Made by a program: the position numbers and the translations under genes. Under the pieces are notes generated by a model. That model had not been told where the DNA came from. It saw only the letters and a list, made by a program, of their open reading frames with translations, and made no database searches. A DNA stretch of 64,000 nucleotides from Pararhizobium qamdonense (GTDB taxonomy: Bacteria > Pseudomonadota > Alphaproteobacteria > Rhizobiales > Rhizobiaceae). Position 1 is the first letter of the stretch, and the number at the start of each line of letters is the position of its first letter. Shown here in pieces: positions 23,790 to 32,710 of the stretch. The stretch spans positions 184,362 to 248,361 of the forward strand of contig NZ_CP119569.1 in assembly GCF_029277445.1 (NCBI RefSeq), given 5' to 3'.

Positions 23790-24286
23790 TCAAGCCCGGA
23801 AACGGTCGAAGGCAGTCAGGCGTTTGATTGGTGGATCGGCATCGGGATATCGGTAGATTTCGGCCCTGAGATAGCGGAGCTCATCATCGAGCGCTTCCTT
23901 GCCCACCTCGAGCCACCAGGATTTCGGACAGCCGTCGCTTCCATCAGACCAGCGATAGCCTCGCGCCTTCAAATGATCCTTCATGTCGAAGGGACTGTTC
24001 TCGGCAAAGATCGGGACACGCGACCTCTGGCTTGCTTCGTAGAGTTCCGCGAACGCGGTGGAAGCCGATCCATCAGCCTCTCGGGCGGGGACCTCCAGGA
24101 GGGCGAAACATTCATCAACAGTCCGGTGACCATCATGGAGATAGCCCGCCTGCCCGATCAGGTATCCGAGCTTGGTGCCTTCATATCCCCGCAACGACCA
24201 GTCGATTTGGAGTTGGAGCAAGCCCAGGCCTTGCCTGACAGGAAAGGGCATACCAGCTGCAGCAGGAACTGCGAAAGCCGTTCGCC
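23790..24286 (-). pseudogene. 3'-5' exonuclease (DnaQ-like), N-terminally lost and frame-shifted
   Basis: The frame 23790-24251 encodes what looks like the C-terminal two-thirds of an exonuclease known from rhizobia: IDWSLRGYEGTKLGYLIGQA, DGHRTVDECFALLEV, AENSPFDMKDHLKARGYRW and the ending IKRLTAFDRFRA. The expected preceding block PFLSGKAWACSNS is found in another frame just upstream, so there is a frameshift near 24206-24209. The catalytic DxE motif region at the N-terminus is missing. It is therefore a remnant and probably inactive. I am confident of the frameshift, less of the family label. Confidence 0.7.
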
Positions 24287-24688
24287 TCCCGCAAGACCGG
24301 TTAAAACGGGTTGCCGCAGGAGGGCCAGCATAGCGACGACAACGCCGGGGCCCGGGACCGACAACCCCGGCGCGCGGGGCCGTTTCTCACATTTAAGACC
24401 CACCACGTTGACTCCGTGATCAAAATGGGCGGCAAAGAGATCCAAGCCCTGCCGCTATGAACAGATTGAAGCATCCTACAGGCACAGGTCTGCTGGATGG
24501 CGCTATCAATGCCCGGTGCTGCATCGAACGCGATGATGGACCGCGTTGGTCTCTCTGATAAGAACGTTTATCGTTGGTGCGGCGACCGCGTCACTGAGAA
24601 AGAGTGCGTGCAAACCCGCAAGCTGCGTTACATCTCCAAATGCAATTCAGTTGGCGAATTTGCAGATTCTACTGCGCTCTCCCTACTG

Positions 24689-25447
24689 TCAGTCGACAGC
24701 TTCCGCGGCCCCCTCGATGACCTTCGCAACTGCAGCGGCCTGAGAGATGTAAATTGCGTGACTGCCCTCGATTTCGGTGACAGTTGAACCAGCGCGCTTG
24801 TACATCCAACGTTCCAGGTCCGGGTTTATCGTCATATCATTTTTCGCAACGATGCCGTAACTCGGCTTCTCGTGCCAGGCGGCAACTGAAACCTGCGCAT
24901 TGGTGGCGGCGATGGCAACAGGCATCTGAGAGCGGGCCATGAACTCGGCCTGGTCCTTGGGCAGATCCGCCCCAAAATCAGCAGCGAACTTTGCTTGGTC
25001 AACAAGCAGGAAGCCATCCTTTGTCGGCTTGATATCATTGGTCGGTGACGGCATCGATTGGAGCAACTGCGTGGTGCTTTCACCTTTTTCAGGCTGCAGT
25101 GCTGCAACATAGACAAGTGCCTTGACTTTGGGATCATCACCTGCTGCCGTGATGATCGTGCCCCCATAGCTGTGACCGACGAGAACGACGTTGCCGTCCT
25201 GCTGGTCGAGCACGCTTTTGGTGGCTGCTACGTCCTGGTCCAAGCTCGTCAGCGGCTGCTGGACAATGCTGACATTGTAGCCGTCACGTGTCAGAATGTC
25301 ATAGACGCCGCGCCAGCCCGAACCGTCCACCAGCGCACCATGGACCAGCACGATGTTTCGTGCATCGGCTAGGGCTGGGGCCGTTACGGCGGCAGAAGAC
25401 AAAAGCACAGCCGTGAGGCCCACAACTGCTTTTCTGAAAATCGACAT
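24689..25447 (-). CDS. Exported alpha/beta hydrolase
   Basis: A 252-residue protein from the ATG at 25447. It has a Sec signal peptide (residues 1 to about 28, cleavage after PALA). HGA is at 36-38 and the nucleophile elbow GHSYGG holds Ser93; the acid is probably in the PDLERWMYKRAG region and the histidine in EIEGSHAIYIS. It belongs to the salicylate-esterase/hydroxynitrile-lyase-like branch of small esterases and would act in the periplasm. It is a single gene; no partner is close on its strand. The 24446-24688 stretch upstream of the exonuclease remnant carries nothing I can name. Confidence 0.85.
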   Translation of the reverse strand: MSIFRKAVVGLTAVLLSSAAVTAPALADARNIVLVHGALVDGSGWRGVYDILTRDGYNVSIVQQPLTSLDQDVAATKSVLDQQDGNVVLVGHSYGGTIITAAGDDPKVKALVYVAALQPEKGESTTQLLQSMPSPTNDIKPTKDGFLLVDQAKFAADFGADLPKDQAEFMARSQMPVAIAATNAQVSVAAWHEKPSYGIVAKNDMTINPDLERWMYKRAGSTVTEIEGSHAIYISQAAAVAKVIEGAAEAVD

Positions 25448-25620
25448 GGTCGGTAGTTCCTCGATATTTGTGTTGCGAAACAGGTCTTGATCAGTGTGCG
25501 GGCACCCCTCTCTCTCAGAGGCTTTCGCCCGGCACATGCATTTTTTAGGACGAGTCACCATTTGAGATTCGCCCAAGGGACGTGCCTCTCCCCTGACAGG
25601 GGAGAAACGGCAATCTTGGC

Positions 25621-26352
25621 TTACTGCTTGACCACAATCGGCGCCTTGATCGGCACGCGATCATAGAGGTCGATGATGTCCTGGTTGAGCAGGCGTAGGC
25701 AGCCCGACGAAACGGCCTTGCCGATCGAGCGCCATTGCGGATTGCCGTGGAGGCGATAGAGCGTATCCTGGCCGCCGGCGAAGATGTAGAGCGCACGCGC
25801 ACCCAACGGATTTTTCAGGCCCGGCTCCATTCCGCCATTCTCGATCGAATACTTTGCTAGTTCCGGCTGACGCGCGACCATTTCGTTCGGTGGCTTCCAG
25901 CGGGGCCATCTCTGACGCCACTGGATGACGCCATCGCCTTGCCAGGCGAACCCCTCGCGGCCGATTCCGACGCCGTAGCGCATCGCCGTCCCGCCCGGCT
26001 GGACGAGATAGAGAAAGCGCGAGGGTGTGTCCACGACAATGGTGCCGGGGCGTTCGCCAGTCGGATCGATGACCTGCTGGCGATAATAACGCGGATCGAT
26101 TTGCTTGTAAGGAACCGCCGGGATCAGAAAGCCGCCGTCCTCGATCGGGCCATACATGACCGCCAGCTCGGCATCCGTCGGCGCGGGGGACGGCTGGACG
26201 GCACGGATGGGTTCGGGCAACAAAACCTGCTGCCCTATTATCTGGCGGGCGCCGGAGGTTGACGTGCACCCTGCCAGCGCCGACGCCGCAGCAATCGCGG
26301 AGAGCGAAATAAAGCTGCGACGTGATATCGTGTTTTCCAGATGCGCGCTCAT
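25621..26352 (-). CDS. L,D-transpeptidase (YkuD domain), lipoprotein
   Basis: A 243-residue protein; I use the ATG at 26352, which overlaps the stop of the VOC gene as ATGA. The N-terminus combines a twin-arginine-like SRRSF at 10-14 with a lipobox ALAGC, so Cys29 is probably lipidated. The YkuD domain covers about residues 110-240 with the signature HGNPQWRSIGKAVSSGCLRL and nucleophile Cys near 218. These enzymes make 3-3 cross-links or attach proteins to peptidoglycan. Its position at the end of a catabolic operon is unusual and may be incidental. Confidence 0.9.
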   Translation of the reverse strand: MSAHLENTISRRSFISLSAIAAASALAGCTSTSGARQIIGQQVLLPEPIRAVQPSPAPTDAELAVMYGPIEDGGFLIPAVPYKQIDPRYYRQQVIDPTGERPGTIVVDTPSRFLYLVQPGGTAMRYGVGIGREGFAWQGDGVIQWRQRWPRWKPPNEMVARQPELAKYSIENGGMEPGLKNPLGARALYIFAGGQDTLYRLHGNPQWRSIGKAVSSGCLRLLNQDIIDLYDRVPIKAPIVVKQ

Positions 26353-26879
26353 TCCTCGTCCTGCCACCTGCGCAGATCCGTTTGGTCGTGATAGCCCATG
26401 CGGTCGGGAGTGGTGATGAACTCAATCATCGTGCCCCATGGCGTGCGGCAATAGCAGACCTTGTTTCCATGACCTTTTTCAGTTGCGTAGGGAATAGCGC
26501 GCGGCGCGGTAAGCGGAGTGCCGCCGGCCTTTTCGAAGCGATCTACCGACGCTTCGATGTCGTCGGTGTAGACGCCGAAATGCGTGATCCCGATATCGCT
26601 CGGTCTAACCGGCTGCGCTTGTTCGGGGCCGTGCATTTCGAAGAGTTCGATGTCAGGTCCGGTTCCGATTTTGACCATCGCCTGCGCGCGCACGACTGTT
26701 CCTGGGAAAGCACCAGTGGCACGCTCGAATTCGGGTCCTTGCCGCGGCGGATCCTGCGGGCCGAAGGACTGATAGATTACTTGGCCGCCGAAAGCTTCCA
26801 CGAGGAACGATTTTGCAGCTTCAATGTCAGGCACCGTGATGCCGATATGATTAACGCCGCGAATAACTGGTGCGGTCAT
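26349..26879 (-). CDS. VOC superfamily protein (glyoxalase-like)
   Basis: A 176-residue protein from the ATG at 26879 (AAGGA upstream). One vicinal-oxygen-chelate domain: VNHIGITVPDIEAAKSFLVEAFGG with His at the usual first metal position, DIELFEMHG, then ITHFGVYTDDIEASVDRFEKAGG and a final GTMIEFITTP with Glu. All four metal-ligand positions (H, E, H, E) can be assigned, so it should bind a metal ion. Reaction unknown: isomerase, epimerase or dioxygenase. It is fifth or sixth in the operon facing LysR 31680. Confidence 0.85.
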   Translation of the reverse strand: MTAPVIRGVNHIGITVPDIEAAKSFLVEAFGGQVIYQSFGPQDPPRQGPEFERATGAFPGTVVRAQAMVKIGTGPDIELFEMHGPEQAQPVRPSDIGITHFGVYTDDIEASVDRFEKAGGTPLTAPRAIPYATEKGHGNKVCYCRTPWGTMIEFITTPDRMGYHDQTDLRRWQDEE

Positions 26880-26982
26880 GACAGTTTTCCTTTCGTGTTT
26901 AGTCGATTGAACGCGATGGGTGCGGGCATAATTCGCCTGCAATGTTGTAATCCGACCGGCCCACAATGGGGCCGTACAGGTT

Positions 26983-27831
26983 TTAGTTGGGCTTGAGAAA
27001 GTCGATTAGAGCTGCCGCTACTTCCTTCGGCCGCTCGTCCGCGACATAGTGACTGCACAGCGCAATCGAGCCGCCTGTTACATTGTTGGCAAACTCTTTG
27101 AGCATGGGGACCATCTGCGCACCAAAGCGCTTGTCTCCACCTAGACCCAGCACTGGTATGTCAAGCGGGTGCTTCTTGTACTCTAGAGCAGCCGCGTGAT
27201 CCGCAGCGAACGTACGGTACCATTCCATACCACCACGCGTGCGGCCGGGAAGAGCCATCGCTTTTGCGTAAATCTCGATGTCCGCCGTATCAAAGGTACT
27301 GTGATCGTAGAACCGCTCCGCCATAAAGGTCGAAATATAGTCGTACTCGCGACCACGGATGAGGCGTTCGGGCAGGTCGCGGTTCATATGGAAGCTGAAG
27401 TGCCAGATCTTCGCAATGGTCGCCTCCCATTGGGTCCAGCCTGGAAGCGGAACATCGAGGACGGCCAGGTGGGTGACAGCGTCGCGAAAAATGGCGGCCT
27501 GAGGCAATGCCACCATTCCGCCAATGTCGTGGCCGCACACGGCGTAGCGTTCATGCCCGAGTGCAATCATGACCTCATGCGCGTCGCGCGCCATCGTCGC
27601 CTTGTCATAGCCGCCGAGGGGGCAGTCGGAAAAACCCGCTCCGCGCAGATCGATGGCCACCACGCTGAAATGCTCGGCCAGTAACGGCATCACATGGTGC
27701 CATTCCCACCAGGTTTCCGGCCATCCGTGAAGCAGAAGGATCGGCGGACCGGAGCCCCCCGTGACAGCGTTGATCTTGATGCCGTTGACCGGCACCAGCT
27801 GCTGGGTAAACCCATTTAAAGTTGCGAACAT
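26983..27831 (-). CDS. Alpha/beta hydrolase, epoxide hydrolase/haloacid-dehalogenase-like
   Basis: A 282-residue protein. HGWPET is at 35-40, and the nucleophile elbow CGHDIGG has Asp102 in place of Ser. An Asp nucleophile is the hallmark of epoxide hydrolases and haloalkane/haloacetate dehalogenases. The DLRGAGFSD strand and the late His near CSHYVADERP complete the triad. The HGWP motif favours epoxide hydrolysis. It is in the operon with an MFS exporter, two dehydrogenases and a VOC protein. Confidence 0.85.
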   Translation of the reverse strand: MFATLNGFTQQLVPVNGIKINAVTGGSGPPILLLHGWPETWWEWHHVMPLLAEHFSVVAIDLRGAGFSDCPLGGYDKATMARDAHEVMIALGHERYAVCGHDIGGMVALPQAAIFRDAVTHLAVLDVPLPGWTQWEATIAKIWHFSFHMNRDLPERLIRGREYDYISTFMAERFYDHSTFDTADIEIYAKAMALPGRTRGGMEWYRTFAADHAAALEYKKHPLDIPVLGLGGDKRFGAQMVPMLKEFANNVTGGSIALCSHYVADERPKEVAAALIDFLKPN

Positions 27832-27879
27832 GATAATTGTCCAGTTGATGTGAGAGTTGAAGCAGATTGCGGCCAGCGA

Positions 27880-28704
27880 CTAGGACTGATCGAAATCGGT
27901 GGCGATGGTGATGTCGCGCCAGGCGTCGATATCGCTGCGAAAGGACGCCAGCTTTCGCTCGGCGATCGAATGAGCGACGGGGCCGAGCGGCAAATGAAGC
28001 GGGGCCTTGTCGGCATCGACTGCCTGCAGGATCACGGCGATGGCCTTTTCGGGATCGCCCGCCTGTTTGCCGCTGTTGGTTTCGCGATAGTGTTTGCGGG
28101 AGCTTGCGGCGTATTCAGGCATCTCGTTGGCCACCATCGTAATCGAGCGGCCGAGGAAATCGGTGCGAAAAGGCCCGGGCTCGACGATCACCACGCGGAT
28201 CCCGAACGCCTTCAGCTCGCCGGCAAGCGCTTCGGAAAGCCCTTCCACGGCAAACTTGGCCGCGTTGTAGTACCCGCCTCCGCCGCTGCCCGCGATGCCA
28301 GCACCAGACGACATGTTGACGATTATTCCCCCCGAACGTCGCAGGACGGGCAGCGCTGCTCTGGTGGTTTCGATCAGACCAAAGACGTTCACTTCAAACA
28401 TCGGCCGATATTCTTCGGGCGTGCCTTCCTCGATTGCGCCGAAGAGTCCGTATCCGGCATTGTTCACGAGCACATCAAAGCCGCCGAATGTCTCAACCGC
28501 CATTGCCACTGCGGCCGTGGCCGCCGCTGCATCCGTCACGTCGAGCGGCAGGGTGATCATCCGACCGCCGAAAGGTTCAGCCATTTTTTCGATCGTTTCG
28601 ACATTGCGAGCTGTCGCAATAACCTGATCGCCGCGTTTTGCTGCTGCAAGGGCGAGCCGCTGTCCGAAGCCGCTTGAGCAGCCTGTGATGAGCCAAGTTT
28701 TCAT
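27880..28704 (-). CDS. SDR family oxidoreductase
   Basis: A 274-residue classical SDR: TGCSSGFG at 7-14, NNAGYG near 83-88, catalytic Ser in MSSGAGIAGS and YYNAAK. Its start overlaps the stop of the upstream HIBADH-type gene by four bases (ATGA), so the two are translationally coupled. A similar TGCSSGFG start is seen in the SDR at 5874-6632, but the rest differs. Confidence 0.9.
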   Translation of the reverse strand: MKTWLITGCSSGFGQRLALAAAKRGDQVIATARNVETIEKMAEPFGGRMITLPLDVTDAAAATAAVAMAVETFGGFDVLVNNAGYGLFGAIEEGTPEEYRPMFEVNVFGLIETTRAALPVLRRSGGIIVNMSSGAGIAGSGGGGYYNAAKFAVEGLSEALAGELKAFGIRVVIVEPGPFRTDFLGRSITMVANEMPEYAASSRKHYRETNSGKQAGDPEKAIAVILQAVDADKAPLHLPLGPVAHSIAERKLASFRSDIDAWRDITIATDFDQS

Positions 28705-29600
28705 GAGTTTGTCTCCGAATTGGTTTCAGACGATGCCAAGCTGTCCGCGCCACGAACCGTCATATCGGCCATGATCGACCAGTCCTTCTCGCCGAGGCCC
28801 GCCAAGACGGCTTTGTTGAGCCCCTCGCGGACAGCCTCAAGCATCGGGAGGGTACGTCCGATCTCCTTGCTAGCCTCAGTCGCAAGGCGCATGTCCTTGA
28901 GTGCAAGTTTGGCCTTGAAACCAGGCTCAAAGGCCTGTTCGGTGATCTGTTTGCTGTAGCTCTCATAGGCCCGGCCCGAGAAAAGGGTGCCCAGGATGAG
29001 TTCGAAGAAATCCGCACGGTCGAGCCCGATGCTCTCGGTCAATACGACACCCTCAGCCATCGCCTCGATTGCCATGGCGATCATCATGTTGCAGGCAAGC
29101 TTTGCCGTATTTGCCCGAGCTGGGTTCTCCCCTAACTTCCAGACCTTTTTGCTTAGGTGAGCAAGGAGCGGCTCGACGACTGCAACTGCATCGGCCTTTC
29201 CGGCTGCCAGAATGTTGAGCTGGCCACTCGCCGCTACGTTCGGGCGCCCAAGAACCGGTGCGGAGACATAGCCAAGGCCTGCCTCTTCGTGCAGTAGCTC
29301 CAGTTCTCGAGCGAATGCCACCGAGATTGTCGATGTGACGACGTGGGTCAGCCCCGGTTGCGCACTTGACAGCAAGCCAGCATCGAGGATCACTTCTCGA
29401 ATTGCAGGGTCGTCGGATAGCATCGTGAAGACGACGTCCGCTTGAAATGCATCCGCGGCGAGTTCGACAAGTGTCACCCCGGGAACGCTATCCTGCACGA
29501 CCTTGCTACGGTTCCAGGCCCGAACATCATGGCCGGCCTTCACCAGATTAAGGGCCATTGCCGAGCCCATACTGCCGAGACCGATAAATCCGATCTGCAT
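28701..29600 (-). CDS. HIBADH-type NAD(P)-dependent dehydrogenase
   Basis: A 299-residue protein of the 3-hydroxyisobutyrate dehydrogenase/beta-hydroxyacid dehydrogenase family. GFIGLGSMGSAMALNL is the Rossmann start (residues 4-19), the substrate segment is APVLGRPNVAASGQL, and the catalytic Lys lies in NTAKLACNMM. It oxidises a beta-hydroxyacid or reduces a succinic-semialdehyde-like compound. The C-terminus ends in two SETNS units. Ten bases separate it from the MFS gene upstream. Confidence 0.9.
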   Translation of the reverse strand: MQIGFIGLGSMGSAMALNLVKAGHDVRAWNRSKVVQDSVPGVTLVELAADAFQADVVFTMLSDDPAIREVILDAGLLSSAQPGLTHVVTSTISVAFARELELLHEEAGLGYVSAPVLGRPNVAASGQLNILAAGKADAVAVVEPLLAHLSKKVWKLGENPARANTAKLACNMMIAMAIEAMAEGVVLTESIGLDRADFFELILGTLFSGRAYESYSKQITEQAFEPGFKAKLALKDMRLATEASKEIGRTLPMLEAVREGLNKAVLAGLGEKDWSIMADMTVRGADSLASSETNSETNS

Positions 29601-29610
29601 GTTTTATCTC

Positions 29611-31125
29611 CTATTGTTTAGATGAGAGTTGAGCGGGATCAGATGTAGGCTGCCGGGCGATCGTCAGGCCTAGACCTGCGCCGACGAGTTGGCTGGTAGC
29701 GATGATAAGGAGAGCAACAACGAAGGCGTGAGCGAGTTGTCCAGCATCGGCGCCCTCTCCGCTGAGTGCATAGAAGACGCCGCCGATTACCGCGACACTG
29801 AGTGCAACGCTTACCTGCAGGGTAGAGCTCGTCACCCCGGCGATCATCCCTGAAAAGTCTGGCGATACACGGCCGATTACCATGTGCATCAAGCCGGGGG
29901 TCGCGAGACCTTGGCCGAACCCAGTCAGGAAAAGAAGTGCGACAAGCCATGTATGATCGGGCACTACACCCGGCGTTGTGGCACCGACCACCCAGGCGAT
30001 GCTGTAGAGACCGATCGCCTCAAGACTCATGCCGAGCGGAGTGAGAAATGGCCCGAATACGCGCCGGCACGATGGCGAAGTGAGCGGGCCGATTAGATAG
30101 CCCAAACCGTAGGGTAGAAAGAAAAGACCTGCATCAAGCGCGCTCGTGTGAACAGCCTGTTGCAGGTACACCGAGAACAGCAGGAAGAATGTCGAGATTG
30201 TGTAGAACAGCAACGCTACGGTCAGTCCACGAGCCAGTCCGGGCGCAGCCAAGACTCTGGGGTCAAGGAGCGGAGAACCACCAGAACGTGCAAGCTTGCC
30301 CTGAGACCGCCAGAAGGCGCCCGCTAGGAGGGGAACGACGGCCAGTGACAGCCATGCCCATAACGGCCAGCCGGCCTCCCTGCCCTCGATGAGCGGCACG
30401 ATCAGAGCCGCCAGCGTCATTATCGAGAGCCCGGTGCCGACCAGATCGAGCTTGCGCGGATCACGGGCGCGCGTTTCGCGAAGCAGTGGGATGGCGAAGA
30501 GAACAACGAGGAATGCCACCGGTAGGTTGACGAGGAAGATTGCTCGCCATCCAAGGCCAAAGACATCCAAGGAGATTAGAATCCCGCCCAAGGCCTGACC
30601 GACAACGGACGCCAGACCGAACACGGCACCAAAGAGGCCGAGCGCCAGATGCTTTTCTTTCTCAGAAAATATCGCCTGAATCGACGCGAGGGCCTGCGGG
30701 GCCATCACGGCGGCTGTTAGGCCTTGCAGTGCTCGCCCAGACACAAGGGCCCATGGCGACCATGCAAGACCACAGAGCATGGACGCGAAAGCAAAACCGA
30801 TCAGGCCGCTGACGAACATTCGCTCTCGGCCAAAGAGATCGCCGAGCCGCCCACCGGTGATTAGGGTAACAGCATAGAGCGCGGCGTAGGAGGAAATGAC
30901 CAGCTGCTCGACAGACGGAGACGCTCCCAGATCCTGCTGTATCGAAGGCAAGGCCACATTGACGATGAAAAAGTCAAGCGGCGGCAGGAAAGCGCCGACC
31001 AAGAGCACCGTAAACATCGCCCAACGTCGAGGGTCGGGGGCAGTGGTGTTCGGTTCGGTCACCGAACGGGACAAATGTGGTGATGGCAGTTTGCTGGAAC
31101 TCATGGCTTTCAACTTCAATTGCAT
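29611..31125 (-). CDS. MFS transporter, DHA2 (14-TMS) drug/proton antiporter type
   Basis: About 504 residues from the ATG at 31125 (an ATG at 31104 is also possible). Fourteen hydrophobic segments are visible. Motif A GRLGDLFGRERMFVSG is in the first loop and motif C is near GLASVVGQALGGILIS. The DHA2 family exports drugs or hydrophobic compounds with the proton gradient. It is the first intact gene of the operon opposite LysR 31680 and probably exports the substrate or a toxic intermediate. Confidence 0.9.
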   Translation of the reverse strand: MQLKLKAMSSSKLPSPHLSRSVTEPNTTAPDPRRWAMFTVLLVGAFLPPLDFFIVNVALPSIQQDLGASPSVEQLVISSYAALYAVTLITGGRLGDLFGRERMFVSGLIGFAFASMLCGLAWSPWALVSGRALQGLTAAVMAPQALASIQAIFSEKEKHLALGLFGAVFGLASVVGQALGGILISLDVFGLGWRAIFLVNLPVAFLVVLFAIPLLRETRARDPRKLDLVGTGLSIMTLAALIVPLIEGREAGWPLWAWLSLAVVPLLAGAFWRSQGKLARSGGSPLLDPRVLAAPGLARGLTVALLFYTISTFFLLFSVYLQQAVHTSALDAGLFFLPYGLGYLIGPLTSPSCRRVFGPFLTPLGMSLEAIGLYSIAWVVGATTPGVVPDHTWLVALLFLTGFGQGLATPGLMHMVIGRVSPDFSGMIAGVTSSTLQVSVALSVAVIGGVFYALSGEGADAGQLAHAFVVALLIIATSQLVGAGLGLTIARQPTSDPAQLSSKQ

Positions 31126-31127
31126 CA

Positions 31128-31432
31128 AGGCGCTGCCCAGAGCGGCTTCAAGATGTTGCGCTTTGGCTGGTGGGCATTAGCAATCTCGGAGTAAGCCATG
31201 ACCTGAACAGTCTCCGGCCGAGTGTGCGCCGCTTACATGGCGGCCTCATCGACGAAGTTGGTGGCACCAAACGAGATAAACCGGTGCCATTTCCTTTCGG
31301 AAGAAGTCGCCGGCAATGAGCGCCCATACGTCTCCAGCTTTCCCCCACCAACGGGAGGTGCATGTTGATCCAACGGTCGCGCTCGAACTGTGTTTGCTCA
31401 ACGCCTGCATAGGTTACTAACTTTGTGATCAT
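31128..31432 (-). pseudogene. EthD-like protein, frame-shifted with internal stop
   Basis: The minus-strand frame starts MITKLVTYAGVEQTQFERDR, then NMHLPLVGESWRRMG and LPKGNGTG, as in EthD-family proteins. After that the homologous sequence continues in another frame: FISFGATNFVDEAAM, then a TAA, then RPETVQVMAYSEIAN. So there is at least one frameshift (about 31290-31320) and one premature stop. EthD-like proteins act with monooxygenases or dehydrogenases in catabolism. The broken gene ends against the start of the MFS gene. The gap 31433-31679 holds the promoter region of both operons. Confidence 0.65.
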
Positions 31433-31679
31433 CAGCGACGTCCTTGGTATGAGCAACCGGACGGGGTCGCCACATGATGCGAGCCCTCAAGAAACTCTCA
31501 ATGCTATGTCTGGACGAGCTTCCGTGTGCTTTCCGCAGCTAGGTTACGTGTGTTCACCTGGCGGCCGTATTCACCAATCCGTTGATCCTTAGAGGGTAGC
31601 GCCTCCAGACAATGTAAATTTAGATTGCTTAGATTTGTTCTTTAAGTGACATAACTGTATTCTTGGCGTTCAGTTTTGT

Positions 31680-32555
31680 ATGGGTGTGGCAATGGAATGG
31701 AGTGACATCCGAGTCTTTCTAGCTGTGGCGCGATCCGGGACGCTCGGCGGCGCCGCCCGTTCCTTGCAGACGAGCCATCCGACCGTTGGAAGGCGCCTGC
31801 GCGCCTTGGAGTTGGCGGTTGGTTACACGCTCTTCCAGCGGACTGCGGACGGTCTCGTCTTGACCGAAGAGGGCCACGGGATGATCCCGCTGGCGGAGCA
31901 AATGGAAGAGAGCGCACTGGCCATGGAGCGACGGCTAGCTGGGCGGGAGCAGGACCTCAAAGGTAGCCTGCGCGTTTCATCATCAGATTGGTTCGGGGCT
32001 TACGTGCTGCCTCCCATTGTGGCGGATTTTTCGAATGCCTACCCAAATGTCGACGTTGAGATCCTGACAGGCACACGCCTGTTTAATCTGGCCCAGCGCG
32101 AGGCCGACGTAGCTTTCCGTATTGTGCCATTCAACACCGCCGATGTTGTTCAGCGACGTCTCTTCAGGCTGGAATACGGCGTCTACATCGCTGAGGAGTC
32201 GCCTGATCCAGAATATGGCGACGGGACCGGTTTTCGGCTGATTACACACGATACGTCGACCGGACAGTTCCCCGATATCGCTTGGCTGACTGAGAGTTTC
32301 CCCAACGCGAGAACTATCTTGCAATCGAACAACCGCAACGTCCAAGGCCGCATGTGTAGGCAAGGTGTTGGAATTGCGGTCCTTCCTCGGGTAGTCGGCA
32401 GTCAGATCGCGGGTATCCGTAGACTTGAACTGCCGATGCCCCCGCCAGCGCGAGAGATTTGGATGGGATATCACCGGGACCTAAGACGTCTTCCGCGTCT
32501 TCGTGCGTTCATTTCAACAGTATTGAACCATCTCGCCAACGCGACGGAAGGATAG
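31680..32555 (+). CDS. LysR family transcriptional regulator
   Basis: A 291-residue protein (ATG at 31680; another ATG at 31692 is closer to the usual length). The winged HTH is in WSDIRVFLAVARSGTLGGAARSLQTSHPTVGRRLRALE (given in parts), followed by the substrate-binding domain with LRVSSSDWFGAYVLPPIV. It faces the EthD-MFS operon across about 250 bases and probably controls it. The gap 32556-32710 to the convergent pntB gene has nothing to note. Confidence 0.9.
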   Translation: MGVAMEWSDIRVFLAVARSGTLGGAARSLQTSHPTVGRRLRALELAVGYTLFQRTADGLVLTEEGHGMIPLAEQMEESALAMERRLAGREQDLKGSLRVSSSDWFGAYVLPPIVADFSNAYPNVDVEILTGTRLFNLAQREADVAFRIVPFNTADVVQRRLFRLEYGVYIAEESPDPEYGDGTGFRLITHDTSTGQFPDIAWLTESFPNARTILQSNNRNVQGRMCRQGVGIAVLPRVVGSQIAGIRRLELPMPPPAREIWMGYHRDLRRLPRLRAFISTVLNHLANATEG

Positions 32556-32710
32556 ACCGCCCGTCCGGCGCGTTTGCACGACTAGCGCAGAGCCCGAATC
32601 GGGAGCACTCACTGTAAATCGATGGCGCCGCAGCCATCGTATAGCCGATGACAACGGGGCGACCGCCAATACTACCCACTCCGGTCTTTCCGCTTTCTGC
32701 TTCAGCCAGA

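Noticed and set aside
28701..28740. SETNS-SETNS protein repeat at the end of the HIBADH-type protein
   Set aside because: The two units use different codons and the stretch is very short; no function or expansion is implied.
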